A stretch of 64,000 nt of DNA from Streptomyces sp. F63 (GCF_018070345.1 NZ_JAGPXX010000007.1:1-64000); one strand, 5' to 3'; positions 22,016 through 30,088 are shown, numbered from the stretch's first letter. The notes: generated by a model from the letters alone, not told the origin. Numbers and translations are program-made.

Positions 22016-23503
22016 TCAGTAGCCGGGTCCGGGCGGAGACGGCGGCCCGGACGGCCCGAACGCCCCCGGGTACGTCTGCTCCCGCACCGCCGTGTACTGC
22101 TGCCGCACGGCCTGGCCGACGGCCAGCTCGTCGCCCGGATCGAGCACCTCCGCCGCGGCGCCCTGCCAGCGCGGGGGCTCCTGCGGGGTCAGCGTGCCCT
22201 GCGCCACCCCCAGCGCCCACGCCGCCTGCCGGGCCGCGCCCAGCGCCGCGTAGTCCGCCGGCTGCGGTATGACGACCTGTGCGCCGAGCAGCGCCGGAGC
22301 CATCGCCTGCACGGCCGGCAGCCCCGCGGCGGAGCCGAGCAGGAACACCCGCCGCACCGGCACGCCCCGTCCGCGCAGCACGTCCAGCGCGTCGGCGATC
22401 CCGCAGAGCATCCCCTCGAACGCGGCACGCGACAGATGCTCCGGCTTCATGCTTTCCCGGCGCAGCCCGGACAGCGTGCCCGCGGTGTGCGGAAGATACG
22501 GCGTGCGCTCGCCCTCCAGGTACGGCAGCAGCACCAGTCCGTGGGAGCCCGGTGTCGACTTCAGTGCCAGCAGGGACAAGCCCTCGGGGTCGGTGCCCAG
22601 CAGTTCGGCGGTGCCGCGCAGGACGCGGGCCGCGTTCGAGACATGCACCACCGGGAGGTGCATCCCCGTCGCGTCGGCGAAGGACGTGATGGTCCCCGAC
22701 GGGTCCACCAGCGCCTCGTGGTGGACCGCGAAGATCGACCCGGAGGCGCCCAGGGACACGACCGCGTCCCCGGGGCCGACGCCCAGACCCAGCGACGCGG
22801 CCATCGTCTCGCCCGTCCCGGCGGAGATCAGCAGCCCCTCGGGGGTGTAGCCGGCGGCCTCGGCCGGGCCCAGGACGTCGGGCAGTCCGACCTGCCGTCT
22901 GAGCGCCAGTTCGACGAGATCGGGCCGGTAGGCGCCCGTGGCCGCCGACCAGTAGCCGGTGCCGGAGGCGCCGCCCCGGTCGGTCGTCTTGCGCGCCGGC
23001 CGCCCCAGCAACTGCCAGACCAGCCAGTCGTGCGGCTGGAGGATCACCGCGGTCCGCGCCGCGGACTCCGGTTCGTTCCGCGCCAGCCAGCGCAGCTTCG
23101 CCACCGGCTGCGCCGCCTCCGGTACGGAGCCGACGGCCTCCGCCCACGCGGCGCGGCCGCCCAGTGCGTCCACCAGATCGGCGGCCGCGGCCTGCGCGCG
23201 CTTGTCGTTGCCCAGCAGCGCGGGCCGCACGAGCTCGCCGGCGGCGTCCAGTGTCAGCAGGGTGTGCTGCTGGCTGGAGACCCCGATGGCCTGAACACCT
23301 TCGAGCACGCCGCCGGCCGCCGCCTCGCCCAGCGAGACCAGCCACGCCTGGGGATCGATCTCGGTCCGCTTCCCGCCCGCCCCGGCGTATCCGTCGGCGG
23401 GGTGCGGCGCGTACCCCTGTCTGATGACGGCACCGGTGCCGCTGTCGCAGACGACGATACGTGTGTAGTCGGACGAACTGTCCAATCCGGCAACGATCCC
23501 CAT
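22016..23503 (-). CDS. xylB: Xylulokinase (FGGY carbohydrate kinase)
   Basis: The 495-residue FGGY kinase starts with the phosphate-binding strand GIVAGLDSSSDYTRIVV and has IGVSSQQHTLLTLD, PHDWLVWQL, the SGTGYWSAATGAY substrate region, VVSLGASGSIFAV and VFLLGSAAGLPAVQAMAPALLG near the end. It should phosphorylate D-xylulose for entry into the pentose phosphate pathway. No xylose isomerase gene is adjacent. The protein ends in a Pro/Gly tail. ATG 23503 is the first codon of the conserved N-terminus; no strong Shine-Dalgarno. Confidence 0.9.
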   Translation of the reverse strand: MGIVAGLDSSSDYTRIVVCDSGTGAVIRQGYAPHPADGYAGAGGKRTEIDPQAWLVSLGEAAAGGVLEGVQAIGVSSQQHTLLTLDAAGELVRPALLGNDKRAQAAAADLVDALGGRAAWAEAVGSVPEAAQPVAKLRWLARNEPESAARTAVILQPHDWLVWQLLGRPARKTTDRGGASGTGYWSAATGAYRPDLVELALRRQVGLPDVLGPAEAAGYTPEGLLISAGTGETMAASLGLGVGPGDAVVSLGASGSIFAVHHEALVDPSGTITSFADATGMHLPVVHVSNAARVLRGTAELLGTDPEGLSLLALKSTPGSHGLVLLPYLEGERTPYLPHTAGTLSGLRRESMKPEHLSRAAFEGMLCGIADALDVLRGRGVPVRRVFLLGSAAGLPAVQAMAPALLGAQVVIPQPADYAALGAARQAAWALGVAQGTLTPQEPPRWQGAAAEVLDPGDELAVGQAVRQQYTAVREQTYPGAFGPSGPPSPPGPGY

Positions 23504-23684
23504 GGCTCCAGATGATGCCCTACCGCTGTGATCACCACCTGTCGGCGCCACGGGACCCCGCACGGCCCCGGCCCCGGCCGCGGTCCGGCCCGCGCGCACC
23601 GCGCGCGGCGGCACGGGGCCTCGGGCGGACGAGCCGGCGGCACCGCCCGCGGCGCGGGCAAGGAGGACGGGACGGGACGAGGGA

Positions 23685-23758
23685 CGGGGAACACGAGGAC
23701 GACGCGCGGACGGGGAACGCGAGGACGACGCGCGGACGGGGAACGCGAGGACGACGGG
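23685..23758. repeat. 26-bp tandem repeat upstream of xylB
   Basis: Nearly three copies (23685, 23711 and a partial at 23737) of a unit beginning CGGGGAACGCGAGGACGACG. They lie within the purine-rich 347-bp gap 23504-23850, where I see no gene. Confidence 0.85.
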
Positions 23759-23850
23759 AGCGCGAGGAGGACGGACGGGCAACGGAAAGGCCGCCACCGC
23801 GCGAGGCGGGACGGCCCGCCCCGCGCGGCAGCGGCCGCCCCGGCGAGGGG

Positions 23851-24156
23851 TCAGGTGCCCCAGCCGTCCTCCGCCGCCGCAGCGGCCGTCCCACCCCGCT
23901 GCTCGCGCAGCGCGCGCACCCGCTCCGAGACCGGGCCCGGCAGGCGGTCGCCGAACTTGCTGTCGACCGTCACCGCCGCCTTGGCGGCGGCCTGGCGGCC
24001 GCTCTGGGCGGCGGACTCGGCCGCGTTGCGGACCGCCGGGTTCTGCGCCGCCTGCCGCGCCATCTTGCGCAGCTGTTCGTAGCGCTCCCGGCCGGCCCGG
24101 GAGCCGAGGACGTAACCGACGGCCAGTCCGGTCATGAACGTGAGCCGGTACCGCAT
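23851..24156 (-). CDS. YtxH-like small membrane-associated protein
   Basis: The 101-residue protein begins MRYRLTFMTGLAVGYVLGSRAG, a short membrane segment with the glycine-rich YVLGSRAGRERYEQL turn of YtxH-domain proteins, followed by an Ala-rich amphipathic helix that may form a coiled coil. Relatives in Firmicutes are general-stress proteins; function here is unknown. GGAAGGTGG just upstream of ATG 24156 is a good ribosome binding site. Confidence 0.75.
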   Translation of the reverse strand: MRYRLTFMTGLAVGYVLGSRAGRERYEQLRKMARQAAQNPAVRNAAESAAQSGRQAAAKAAVTVDSKFGDRLPGPVSERVRALREQRGGTAAAAAEDGWGT

Positions 24157-24315
24157 GGCTTCCACCTTCCCTCGATGCGTACTGGGCGCTTGCCCCGGCC
24201 GCCGGGCGCTGATGCGAATACGGATTTCGGAGCACGCCCTGCCATGCGCTAATGTATTGCTCGCAGCGAGGGAACGCCCCCGGGAGAACCGGCCGGGCGG
24301 GACCGAGCAGAGCAG

Positions 24316-24388
24316 TCCCCTGTAGCTCAATTGGCAGAGCAGCCGGCTGTTAACCGGCAGGTTACTGGTTCGAGTCCAGTCGGGGGAG
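24316..24388 (+). tRNA. tRNA-Asn (anticodon GTT)
   Basis: A complete 73-base cloverleaf: acceptor TCCCCTG/CGGGGGA, D arm GCTC-GAGC, anticodon stem GCCGG/CCGGC with loop CTGTTAA, T arm ACTGG/CCAGT with TTCGAGT, discriminator G. CCA is not encoded. A rho-independent terminator follows. Confidence 0.97.
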
Positions 24389-24397
24389 CAGACGACG

Positions 24398-24423
24398 AGG
24401 GCCCCGGTTCGGGGCCCTTTTTT
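24398..24423 (+). terminator. Rho-independent terminator of tRNA-Asn
   Basis: GGGCCCCG, a short loop, CGGGGCCC and then six T residues: a classic intrinsic terminator, unusual among the T-less stems elsewhere in the window. Confidence 0.87.
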
Positions 24424-24529
24424 CTGCTCCGTACGAGGGGGAACCGCCGCGGGACGCAGCGCGTCCTCCCAGGCAGCCCAGCGAAGCCCGTACGGGCGGC
24501 AGATCGTATGAGCGGCTATGCTGCGGCAG

Positions 24530-24560
24530 ACGGCGCGCACACATGTGCGCGACGCGCCGT
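24530..24560. other. Nested inverted repeat just before the CAT tRNA
   Basis: ACGGCGCG (24530-24537) pairs with CGCGCCGT (24553-24560), and GCGCACA/TGTGCGC inside forms an alternative hairpin. A TATGCT at 24517-24522 may be the -10 of the tRNA promoter, which would put these hairpins in the 5' leader of the precursor. Confidence 0.35.
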
Positions 24561-24562
24561 GA

Positions 24563-24636
24563 GGGGCGGTAGCTCAGCCGGTTAGAGCAGCGGACTCATA
24601 ATCCGTCGGTCGTGGGTTCGAGTCCCACCCGCCCCA
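24563..24636 (+). tRNA. tRNA with CAT anticodon (elongator Met, or Ile2 read after lysidine modification)
   Basis: A 74-base cloverleaf: acceptor GGGGCGG/CCGCCCC, anticodon stem GCGGA/TCCGT with loop CTCATAA, T arm GTGGG/CCCAC, discriminator A. It is not an initiator because the first acceptor pair is a normal G-C. The anticodon arm and variable region resemble E. coli tRNA-Ile2 (ileX), so it may be charged with Ile after TilS modification; identity cannot be settled from the anticodon alone. Confidence 0.95.
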
Positions 24637-24745
24637 CTCGGCGAACCAAGGAGCCCCGCTCCCGCCCGGTTCCCGGGCTTGGGAGGAGCCTCCTTCTTCT
24701 CCATCGGCCGGCGCCGGAACCTGCTGGACGGCTCTTCGAGCCGAG

Positions 24746-25000
24746 TCAGTAGTGGTATCGAGCCTGGACGATGACCAACTCATCGTCGCTCGGCCTGTAC
24801 ACGAGCCGGTGCGTGTCGTCGATTCTCCGGGACCAGTAGCCCGACAGGTCACCCTTCAGGGGCTCCGGCTTGCCGATGCCCTTGAAGGGGTCGCGCAGGG
24901 TGTCGTCGATCAGCTTGTTGATGCGCTTGACCATTTTGCGGTCGTTCTCGGCCCAGTAGGTGTAGTCCTCCCAGGCGTGGGTCGTGAACGAGATCTTCAC
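24746..25000 (-). CDS. yoeB: YoeB-family toxin (Txe/YoeB mRNA interferase)
   Basis: The 84-residue protein has the full YoeB signature: [54 protein letters not shown] and the terminal QARYHY with the catalytic His-Tyr. YoeB toxins are ribosome-dependent mRNA interferases neutralised by YefM. The GTG start (25000) overlaps the antitoxin stop in GTGA. Streptomyces YefM/YoeB pairs are known to be functional. Confidence 0.93.
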   Translation of the reverse strand: MKISFTTHAWEDYTYWAENDRKMVKRINKLIDDTLRDPFKGIGKPEPLKGDLSGYWSRRIDDTHRLVYRPSDDELVIVQARYHY

Positions 25001-25260
25001 GCATGCTCCGCGCCGGGGTCGATCAGTGCGCGGTCCAGGGCCTTGCCGGCCTCCGCCTCGGCGATGGAGTCGAGCAGGCGACGGGCGTTCTTGGGGGAGC
25101 GCAGAAGGTGCACCGTCTCGGTCCACGAGTTGAAGTCCTCTTCGGACATGAGGACGGCGTTCCCCTTGCGGGAGGTGATGTGAACCGGGGCGTGGTCATC
25201 GTTGACCTGCTCGATCAGCGGGAACAGGTTCTGGCGGGCCTCGCTGGCGGTGATGGACAT
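24997..25260 (-). CDS. yefM: YefM-family antitoxin (Phd/YefM)
   Basis: The 87-residue protein starts with the Phd/YefM DNA-binding fold ([40 protein letters not shown]) and ends in the flexible toxin-binding tail. It neutralises YoeB and represses the operon. AGGGAGG lies about nine bases before ATG 25260. It is the first gene of the module, with its operator just upstream. Confidence 0.93.
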   Translation of the reverse strand: MSITASEARQNLFPLIEQVNDDHAPVHITSRKGNAVLMSEEDFNSWTETVHLLRSPKNARRLLDSIAEAEAGKALDRALIDPGAEHA

Positions 25261-25280
25261 ACTTGCGGCCTCCCTTCTCG

Positions 25281-25304
25281 ACTTGTACAAGATATAGTAC
25301 GAGT
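25281..25304 (-). promoter_or_regulatory. YefM/YoeB operator-promoter with TGTACA core
   Basis: ACTTGTAC and GTACGAGT form an 8-bp inverted repeat (one mismatch) around eight AT-rich bases. The left arm contains TGTACA, the core recognised by YefM in E. coli. The AT-rich TACTAT/TATA in the middle can serve as the -10, so repressor binding would block the polymerase. Confidence 0.6.
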
Positions 25305-25311
25305 CTTGATC

Positions 25312-25526
25312 GTGTCCACACGCGAAGAGCTGGATGATCTCTGCCGGTTCTCGCCGGTTCCCAAGAACGCGTGGCGCCGGGTCGACGCCGCGCACAACGA
25401 GCTCACCCAACGGGGACAACACCGTTCCGCCGGGGCCATGGCCACACGGTGCTCCACGTGGACCATGACTTCGCCACGGTGGCGGCGGTTCTCAAGGAAC
25501 TGGAGCAGCGGGACGTGCGCGCCTGA
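25312..25526 (+). pseudogene. Decayed PIN-domain (VapC-type) toxin gene
   Basis: One frame encodes LDDLCRFSPVPKNAWRRVDA and then NELTQRGQHRSAGA; a second frame from 25440 encodes GHTVLHVDHDFATVAAVLKE ending at TGA 25524-25526. Together these are the C-terminal half of a VapC PIN domain (RGQHR... then TVLHxDxDF), with the usual PDLLVAA segment between them deleted and the frame shifted. The N-terminal half with its Asp motif is absent. It lies back to back with yefM. Confidence 0.6.
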
Positions 25527-25705
25527 GCGTGCCTGTGCGGCGTGCGTATGGCGACGGGAATGCTCGCCGGCCCGCCGCCCGCCGCCCGCCGCCCGCGATC
25601 CGGACCGCCGGGACGGGGTGCCCCGTGAGCACGGGCGCCGGAAGGGTGCGCTGTGCTCAACCGCGCTCCGGCGTACCCGGGTTGGGGGCGTGGATCACCG
25701 CCCCA

Positions 25706-25711
25706 TAGGAT
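25706..25711 (+). promoter_or_regulatory. -10 element (TAGGAT) of a probable leaderless VWA-gene transcript
   Basis: TAGGAT is the optimal -10 for the main streptomycete sigma factor and ends six bases before ATG 25718; no Shine-Dalgarno is seen. Confidence 0.5.
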
Positions 25712-25717
25712 CCGGCG

Positions 25718-26998
25718 ATGATCAGAAGAACATGGCCGGCGGCCGTGGTGTGCGGGGTGCTCGCCGCCCTGGGCGCCGGGCTCGTCCCGGCCCCCGCGGC
25801 GGCCGGTGAACCGGCGGAGAAGGAAGCCCCCAAGGTCGAGCTGGTGCTCGATGTCAGCGGCTCCATGCGGACGCGTGACATCGACGGCGGGTCCCGCATG
25901 GCGGCGGCGAAACAGGCGTTCGGCGAGGTGCTCGACGCGGTACCGGACGAGGTGCGGCTCGGCATCCGCACCCTCGGCGCCAACTATCCCGGCGACGACC
26001 GGCGCACCGGCTGCAAGGACACCGAGCAGCTCTACCCCGTCGGCCCGCTCGACCGGACCGAGGCGAAGACCGCGGTGGCCACCCTGGCCCCCACCGGCTG
26101 GACCCCCATCGGGCCCGCGCTGCTGAAGGCGGCCGACGACCTGGAGGGCGGGGACGCCACCCGCCGGATCGTGCTCATCACCGACGGCGAGGACACCTGC
26201 GCCCCGCTCGACCCCTGCGAGGTCGCCCGCGAGCTCGCGGCCAAGGGCGTCGGCCTCACCATCGACACCCTCGGCCTGGTCCCCGATGCCAAGACCCGCC
26301 GGCAGCTGGTCTGCATCGCCGAGGCCACCGGCGGCACCTACACCTCCGTCCAGCGCACCGCGGAGCTCTCCGGCCGGGTGAAACAGCTGGTGGACCGGGC
26401 GGCCGCCCCCGTCGTCACCCCCGTGCCCGCCAAGGGCGCGGACGAGTGCGCCACGGCGCCCACGCTCGAACCCGGCCTCTACACCGACCGCGAGGAGTTC
26501 GGCGAGCACCGCTGGTACCGGGTGGAGGTCCCGGCCGGCCACGAGCTGCGCGCCTCGGTGAGCATCGGTGCCGACCGGGCGGTCGACAACGACTACGGCG
26601 TGCTGCTGCGGGCCGTGACCGTGCACGGCAGGGAGATCGTGCGGGGCTCGGAAGCGGGCGACGGGCGAACGGACGTCATCTCCGCAGGACTGCGGTATCC
26701 CACGACCATCCCGGAGGAGGAGGACACGGACACCGATGCCAAGCCGGCGAGCGAGACCGTCTGTCTGCGGGTCAGCAACTCCTTCTCGGCGCCCGCCTCG
26801 GTGAAGACCACGCCGGGCCTGCCCCTCGAACTCACCGTCGATCTCGTGGACGGTCCCGACGAGGCCGCCGATCCGGCCGCCTTCGGCCTCGGCCGCGGCC
26901 CGTGGCTGCTGGGCGTGCTCGCGCTCACCGGCCTCGCGGCCGGTCTGCTGTGGGGTCTGTTCGCGCGGCGCCGTACGGATCTCGGGAGGAGCAGCTGA
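25718..26998 (+). CDS. Secreted von Willebrand factor A-domain protein with C-terminal membrane anchor
   Basis: The 426-residue protein has a signal peptide (residues 1-29), a VWA domain (about 38-230) with the MIDAS motif LDVSGSMRTRD and RIVLITDGEDTC, a second beta-rich region (about 245-385) and a C-terminal transmembrane helix (LLGVLALTGLAAGLLWGLFA) followed by RRR. The domain should face outwards. Cysteines around GCKDTEQ and CAPLDPCE suggest disulphides. The next gene overlaps its stop and is also anchored, so the two probably form a surface complex. Ligand unknown. Confidence 0.88.
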   Translation: MIRRTWPAAVVCGVLAALGAGLVPAPAAAGEPAEKEAPKVELVLDVSGSMRTRDIDGGSRMAAAKQAFGEVLDAVPDEVRLGIRTLGANYPGDDRRTGCKDTEQLYPVGPLDRTEAKTAVATLAPTGWTPIGPALLKAADDLEGGDATRRIVLITDGEDTCAPLDPCEVARELAAKGVGLTIDTLGLVPDAKTRRQLVCIAEATGGTYTSVQRTAELSGRVKQLVDRAAAPVVTPVPAKGADECATAPTLEPGLYTDREEFGEHRWYRVEVPAGHELRASVSIGADRAVDNDYGVLLRAVTVHGREIVRGSEAGDGRTDVISAGLRYPTTIPEEEDTDTDAKPASETVCLRVSNSFSAPASVKTTPGLPLELTVDLVDGPDEAADPAAFGLGRGPWLLGVLALTGLAAGLLWGLFARRRTDLGRSS

Positions 26999-27891
26999 TG
27001 CGGAGGACGAGAGCGCTGCGCGCCCTGACCGGTGCCGTCCTGACCGGGTTCGCCCTCCTCGCCGCGGCGGGGACGGCCTCGGCCGACGACCCGTCCGCGA
27101 GCCCCGGCACCGGCCGGGACGGTGACGGGGCCCCGGCCGCGGCGGGCACCACCTTCCGGCTGGCGACGCAGATCCGGCAGGGGGAGCGGGCCGCGGCCGA
27201 GGGATCGGCCGGCGACTACTTCTACTGGGTCTTCCCCGCCGACGCCGGGCAGCGGGTCACCGTGACGGCCACCGTGAAGCTGCCCGAGTCCGCCGGCCGG
27301 CAGGGCACGTCCCGCTGGCGGATCGACGTCCACGACGGGCTGCGCCGCCGCCAGGCCTGCGTCCACGGCAGCCAGACGAAGGCGGCACCGGCGGACGCCG
27401 CCTCGGTGGAGCTGTCCTGCACCCTGCGGACCGTGCGGGCATGGGCGGAGCCCTGGAGCGACGCGCCGCTGCCGGGCAGCTACTACGTCCGGCTGACGGT
27501 CGTCGATCTGCCGCAGCGGGACCTCGGACTGCCGGTGCGGGCGGAGATCGAGGCCACCTCCGTGGACGCGGGCGGCGCCCATGCCGTGGACGGCAGGCTC
27601 GCCACGCCGCTCGTCCCGCTGACCGTCACCGGGCCGGAACGGGACGACCGGGACTCCTCACAGCAGGAGCAGGACGAGCAGCAGGAACAGGACGAGCAGC
27701 AGGAACAGGACGAGCAGCAGGAGACGGCGGAGGCCGCCGGCGCGCCCGAGGACGGCTGGTCCTCCGGCTGGTGGACGGACCGCTGGCTCTGGACCGCTGC
27801 CGGTGGTCTGCTCACGGCGTTCACCACCGCGGCCGGGTACTCCCTGGCCCGCGGCCCCGGGCGCCGGCCGGGTGCCCCGCCGCGGGCCTGA
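26998..27891 (+). CDS. Exported membrane-anchored partner of the VWA protein (unknown function)
   Basis: The 297-residue protein has a signal peptide (about residues 1-29), a beta-sandwich-like region (YFYWVFPADAGQRVTVTATV, LPGSYYVRLTVVDL) resembling the second region of the VWA protein, a Glu/Gln/Asp repeat, then a C-terminal transmembrane helix near 265-283 and a short basic tail. The ATG shares one base with the preceding stop (TGATG), so the pair is co-translated. No enzymatic motif is recognised. The paralogous beta domains suggest matched extracellular partners. Confidence 0.82.
   Translation: MRRTRALRALTGAVLTGFALLAAAGTASADDPSASPGTGRDGDGAPAAAGTTFRLATQIRQGERAAAEGSAGDYFYWVFPADAGQRVTVTATVKLPESAGRQGTSRWRIDVHDGLRRRQACVHGSQTKAAPADAASVELSCTLRTVRAWAEPWSDAPLPGSYYVRLTVVDLPQRDLGLPVRAEIEATSVDAGGAHAVDGRLATPLVPLTVTGPERDDRDSSQQEQDEQQEQDEQQEQDEQQETAEAAGAPEDGWSSGWWTDRWLWTAAGGLLTAFTTAAGYSLARGPGRRPGAPPRA
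27661..27714. repeat. 18-bp in-frame tandem repeat (QQEQDE)
   Basis: Three copies of CAGCAGGARCAGGACGAG (27661, 27679, 27697) encode a charged stalk just before the membrane anchor. The 18-bp unit preserves the reading frame. Confidence 0.93.
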
Positions 27892-27994
27892 CGCCCGGCC
27901 CGCGGCCCGTACGGCGGCGAGGCGGTGGTCCCGTCGGCCGCTGCCCGCCACCCGGGCCCGGGCCCGTAGGGCACCCGCTACCCGCCACCCGGGC

Positions 27995-28025
27995 CCCGCA
28001 ACCCCAGGCTCCCGGGGGTTGCGGG
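27995..28025 (+). terminator. Stem-loop terminator after the VWA pair
   Basis: A perfect 11-bp stem (27995-28005 with 28015-28025) with a nine-base loop and no T-tract, about 100 bp past the operon end. The rest of 27892-28241 is repetitive GC-rich sequence without a recognisable gene. Confidence 0.55.
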
Positions 28026-28241
28026 CAACCTCGCCGTGCGGGCACCCGTGGGCACCCGTGGGGATCCGGGGACAGCCGGTCACCCGCGGCACAGGGACGG
28101 CTTCGTCCCCGCCGCCCCGTGCCGCCCCGCCACGCGAGCCGCCCGCGTCGCCCACCCCGGCCGCGTCCGCCATCGCAGCGTGCGCCGAGCGAGGACGGGG
28201 GCGTGGCCCGCGCGGTCGTGGGCACTCGTGCGACGAGCGAG

Positions 28242-29036
28242 ATGAGCGAGGCGGGGCAGCAGCCCGGCCGGGCTCGGACCAACGGAGCGGACGGTGATGC
28301 CGGCATGAGCGGGACGAACGGGAAGGCGGGCAAGGGCGGCGAGGCCGGGCACGGGCGGCGGGGGCAAGAACGGGCGCTGGTGCGGGCCCTGCTGGCGGAG
28401 GAGGGGCGGACGTACGCCGAGGAGGCCGGTGTGCGCCTGAAGGATTCCCCCCAGCCGCTCTACCAGCTGCTGGTGCTGTCCCACCTGCTTTCCGCGCGGA
28501 TCCGCGCGGACGTCGCGGTGGCCGCCGCCCGCGCGCTGTTCGAGGACGGCATGCGGAATCCCCGCCGGATGGCGGACGCGAGCTGGCAGGAGCGGGTGGA
28601 CGCCCTGGGCAAGGGCCACTACCGGCGCTACGACGAGCGGACGGCCACCCAACTGGGCGACGGTGCCGGGCTGGTGCTGGAGAAGTACCGCGGGGACCTG
28701 CGGCGGTTGCGTGAGGACGCCCGGCGGCGGGCGGACGGCGGGAGGCCGGGGGAGGCGGTCGCCGCCGAGCGGGACCTGCTGCAGGAGGCCCCCGGCATCG
28801 GCCCGGCCGGAGCGGACATCTTCCTCCGGGAGGTGCAGGGTGTCTGGCCCGAGGTCCGGCCGCACATCGACGGCAAGGCGCTGGACGGAGCGGCGCGGCT
28901 CGGCCTGCCGGAGACGCCCCGGGCGCTCGCGCGGCTCGTGGGCGAGGAGGAGCTGCCGAGGCTCGTGGCCGGCCTGGTCCGCGTCGCCCTCGACAAGGGG
29001 GCGGCCGAGCGGGTACGGGAAGCCGCCCGGGTCTGA
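28242..29036 (+). CDS. Endonuclease III-like HhH-GPD protein lacking the catalytic lysine
   Basis: The 264-residue protein aligns in pattern with endonuclease III: LYQLLVLSHLLSARIRADVA (helical core), then a helix-hairpin-helix APGIGPAGADIFLREV and HIDGKALDGAARLGLP. In EndoIII the hairpin reads PGVGRKTA with a catalytic Lys, followed by VDTHV; here Ala-Gly replaces the Lys region while the Asp is kept, and there are no cysteines for a [4Fe-4S] cluster. It may be a monofunctional glycosylase or a DNA-binding relative. ATG 28242 and ATG 28305 are both possible starts, neither with a strong Shine-Dalgarno; the first 40 residues are Gly-rich. Confidence 0.75.
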   Translation: MSEAGQQPGRARTNGADGDAGMSGTNGKAGKGGEAGHGRRGQERALVRALLAEEGRTYAEEAGVRLKDSPQPLYQLLVLSHLLSARIRADVAVAAARALFEDGMRNPRRMADASWQERVDALGKGHYRRYDERTATQLGDGAGLVLEKYRGDLRRLREDARRRADGGRPGEAVAAERDLLQEAPGIGPAGADIFLREVQGVWPEVRPHIDGKALDGAARLGLPETPRALARLVGEEELPRLVAGLVRVALDKGAAERVREAARV

Positions 29037-29070
29037 CGGCCGCCGCGGCCTCCGCCACGGAACCGCGGCG

Positions 29071-29126
29071 CCATGGGCGGTGGGCCATGGGCGGTGGGCC
29101 ATGGGCGGTGGGCCATGGGCGGTGGG
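29071..29126. repeat. Four perfect 14-bp tandem repeats (CCATGGGCGGTGGG)
   Basis: Copies start at 29071, 29085, 29099 and 29113, with a degenerate fifth. Each contains a CCATGG palindrome. They follow the endonuclease-like gene in the 485-bp gap 29037-29521, which otherwise shows no gene. Confidence 0.93.
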
Positions 29127-29448
29127 CCGTGGGCGGAACGAACCGCGGTGGTCTGCCCGCTCATCGCTTTCCGTGCCGAAGCTCCGTGACGCAACTCCGG
29201 GACGGTGGAGGAGGCAGTGGAGGGTACGGAAGCGAGACGGAGCCCCTCGCCCTCGTCCTCGCCCCGCTCCGGCAGTGACCGGGCCGTGCGCGCGCGGTCG
29301 TGCGCGCACGGTCGTGCGGGCATGTCCCGGTTCTGTCCGGCCGTGACCGGTTGAGCGGTCCGGTCCTGATCCTCCCGGCCCGCCGCATGCGCTCGCCCGG
29401 CGCCTTCCGGAGTCTCGCCCGCCCCCGGAAGCCGGTCCCGTACGCGGA

Positions 29449-29488
29449 AGCCGGCCCCGGCCGCGGAGAAGGCGGGCCGGGGCCGGCT
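29449..29488. terminator. Stem-loop terminator between convergent genes
   Basis: A perfect 14-bp stem (29449-29462 with 29475-29488) and a 12-base loop, placed between the rightward endonuclease-like gene and the leftward gene ending at 29522; it could serve both. Confidence 0.6.
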
Positions 29489-29521
29489 GCGGTCGGGGGC
29501 GGGTCGGTGGCGGGCGCGCGA

Positions 29522-30088
29522 TCAGGCACCCAGCCGGCCGCCGGTCAGCCGGGCGAGCGGGCCGCGCCTGCGGGCGGCCCGCCGGCGCGCGACGAGGACA
29601 CCGGCGCCGGCCACCGCCGCTGCGCCGGCTCCGGCCGCGCCCGCGGCAACCGCCTTGCGCGCCTTGACGGCCAGCCAGGCCGTACCGGCCACCGCCGCGG
29701 CCTTCTTGGGCATCCCCGCCATGGCCTGACCGGTGGCCGTGGCCTTCTCGGTGGTCACGTGCGCGGTCTTCGTCGCCAGGCCGCCGACCGCGGTCCTCGC
29801 CGCTGCCGCCTTCGCGGCGGCGGCCTTGGCGGCGGGGGTGTCGGCCATTTTCGTCATGCCGTTCGCGCCGGAGCGTGCCTGATCGCCCGTCTTGTCGGTC
29901 GCCCGTTCGGCGGTGTTCCGGGCAGTCTTGCCCGCCTTCTCGGTGCTCGTCGCGCCGGTCCGCGTACCGTTCGGGCCCTCGGCGGCCCCCGTCCCCGCCT
30001 TCTCGGTCGTGGCCGCCGCGGTGGTCTTGGTGCCTCCGGCGTTCGCCTTCTTGCCGTTCTGGTTGGGTACGTCCTTGTTCTCAGCCAT
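29522..30088 (-). CDS. Ala/Thr/Lys-rich low-complexity protein of unknown function
   Basis: The 188-residue frame begins MAENKDVPNQNGKKANAGGT and is rich in Ala, Thr, Lys and Gly with repeats such as AKAAAAKAAAARTA. A short hydrophobic stretch (AAAVAGTAWLAVKA and AAGAGAAAVAGAGVLVA, residues 130-170) could touch the membrane, and it ends in an Arg-rich tail. The composition recalls LEA-like or histone-H1-like stress proteins, but no family is recognised. GGCGGGGG precedes ATG 30088. It is divergent from the stress sigma gene, which suggests a shared stress role. A spurious frame cannot be excluded. Confidence 0.6.
   Translation of the reverse strand: MAENKDVPNQNGKKANAGGTKTTAAATTEKAGTGAAEGPNGTRTGATSTEKAGKTARNTAERATDKTGDQARSGANGMTKMADTPAAKAAAAKAAAARTAVGGLATKTAHVTTEKATATGQAMAGMPKKAAAVAGTAWLAVKARKAVAAGAAGAGAAAVAGAGVLVARRRAARRRGPLARLTGGRLGA

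Noticed and set aside
23504..23850. Open frames over the GAGGACGACG-rich repeats
   Set aside because: They are generated by repeats, have no start with a ribosome binding site and no recognisable protein.
24331..24852. Frames over both tRNAs giving peptides such as WTRTSNLPVNSRLLCQLSYRG-like and GWDSNPRPTDYESAAL-like sequences
   Set aside because: These are well-known artefacts of translating tRNA genes in the antisense frame; the cloverleaves are complete.
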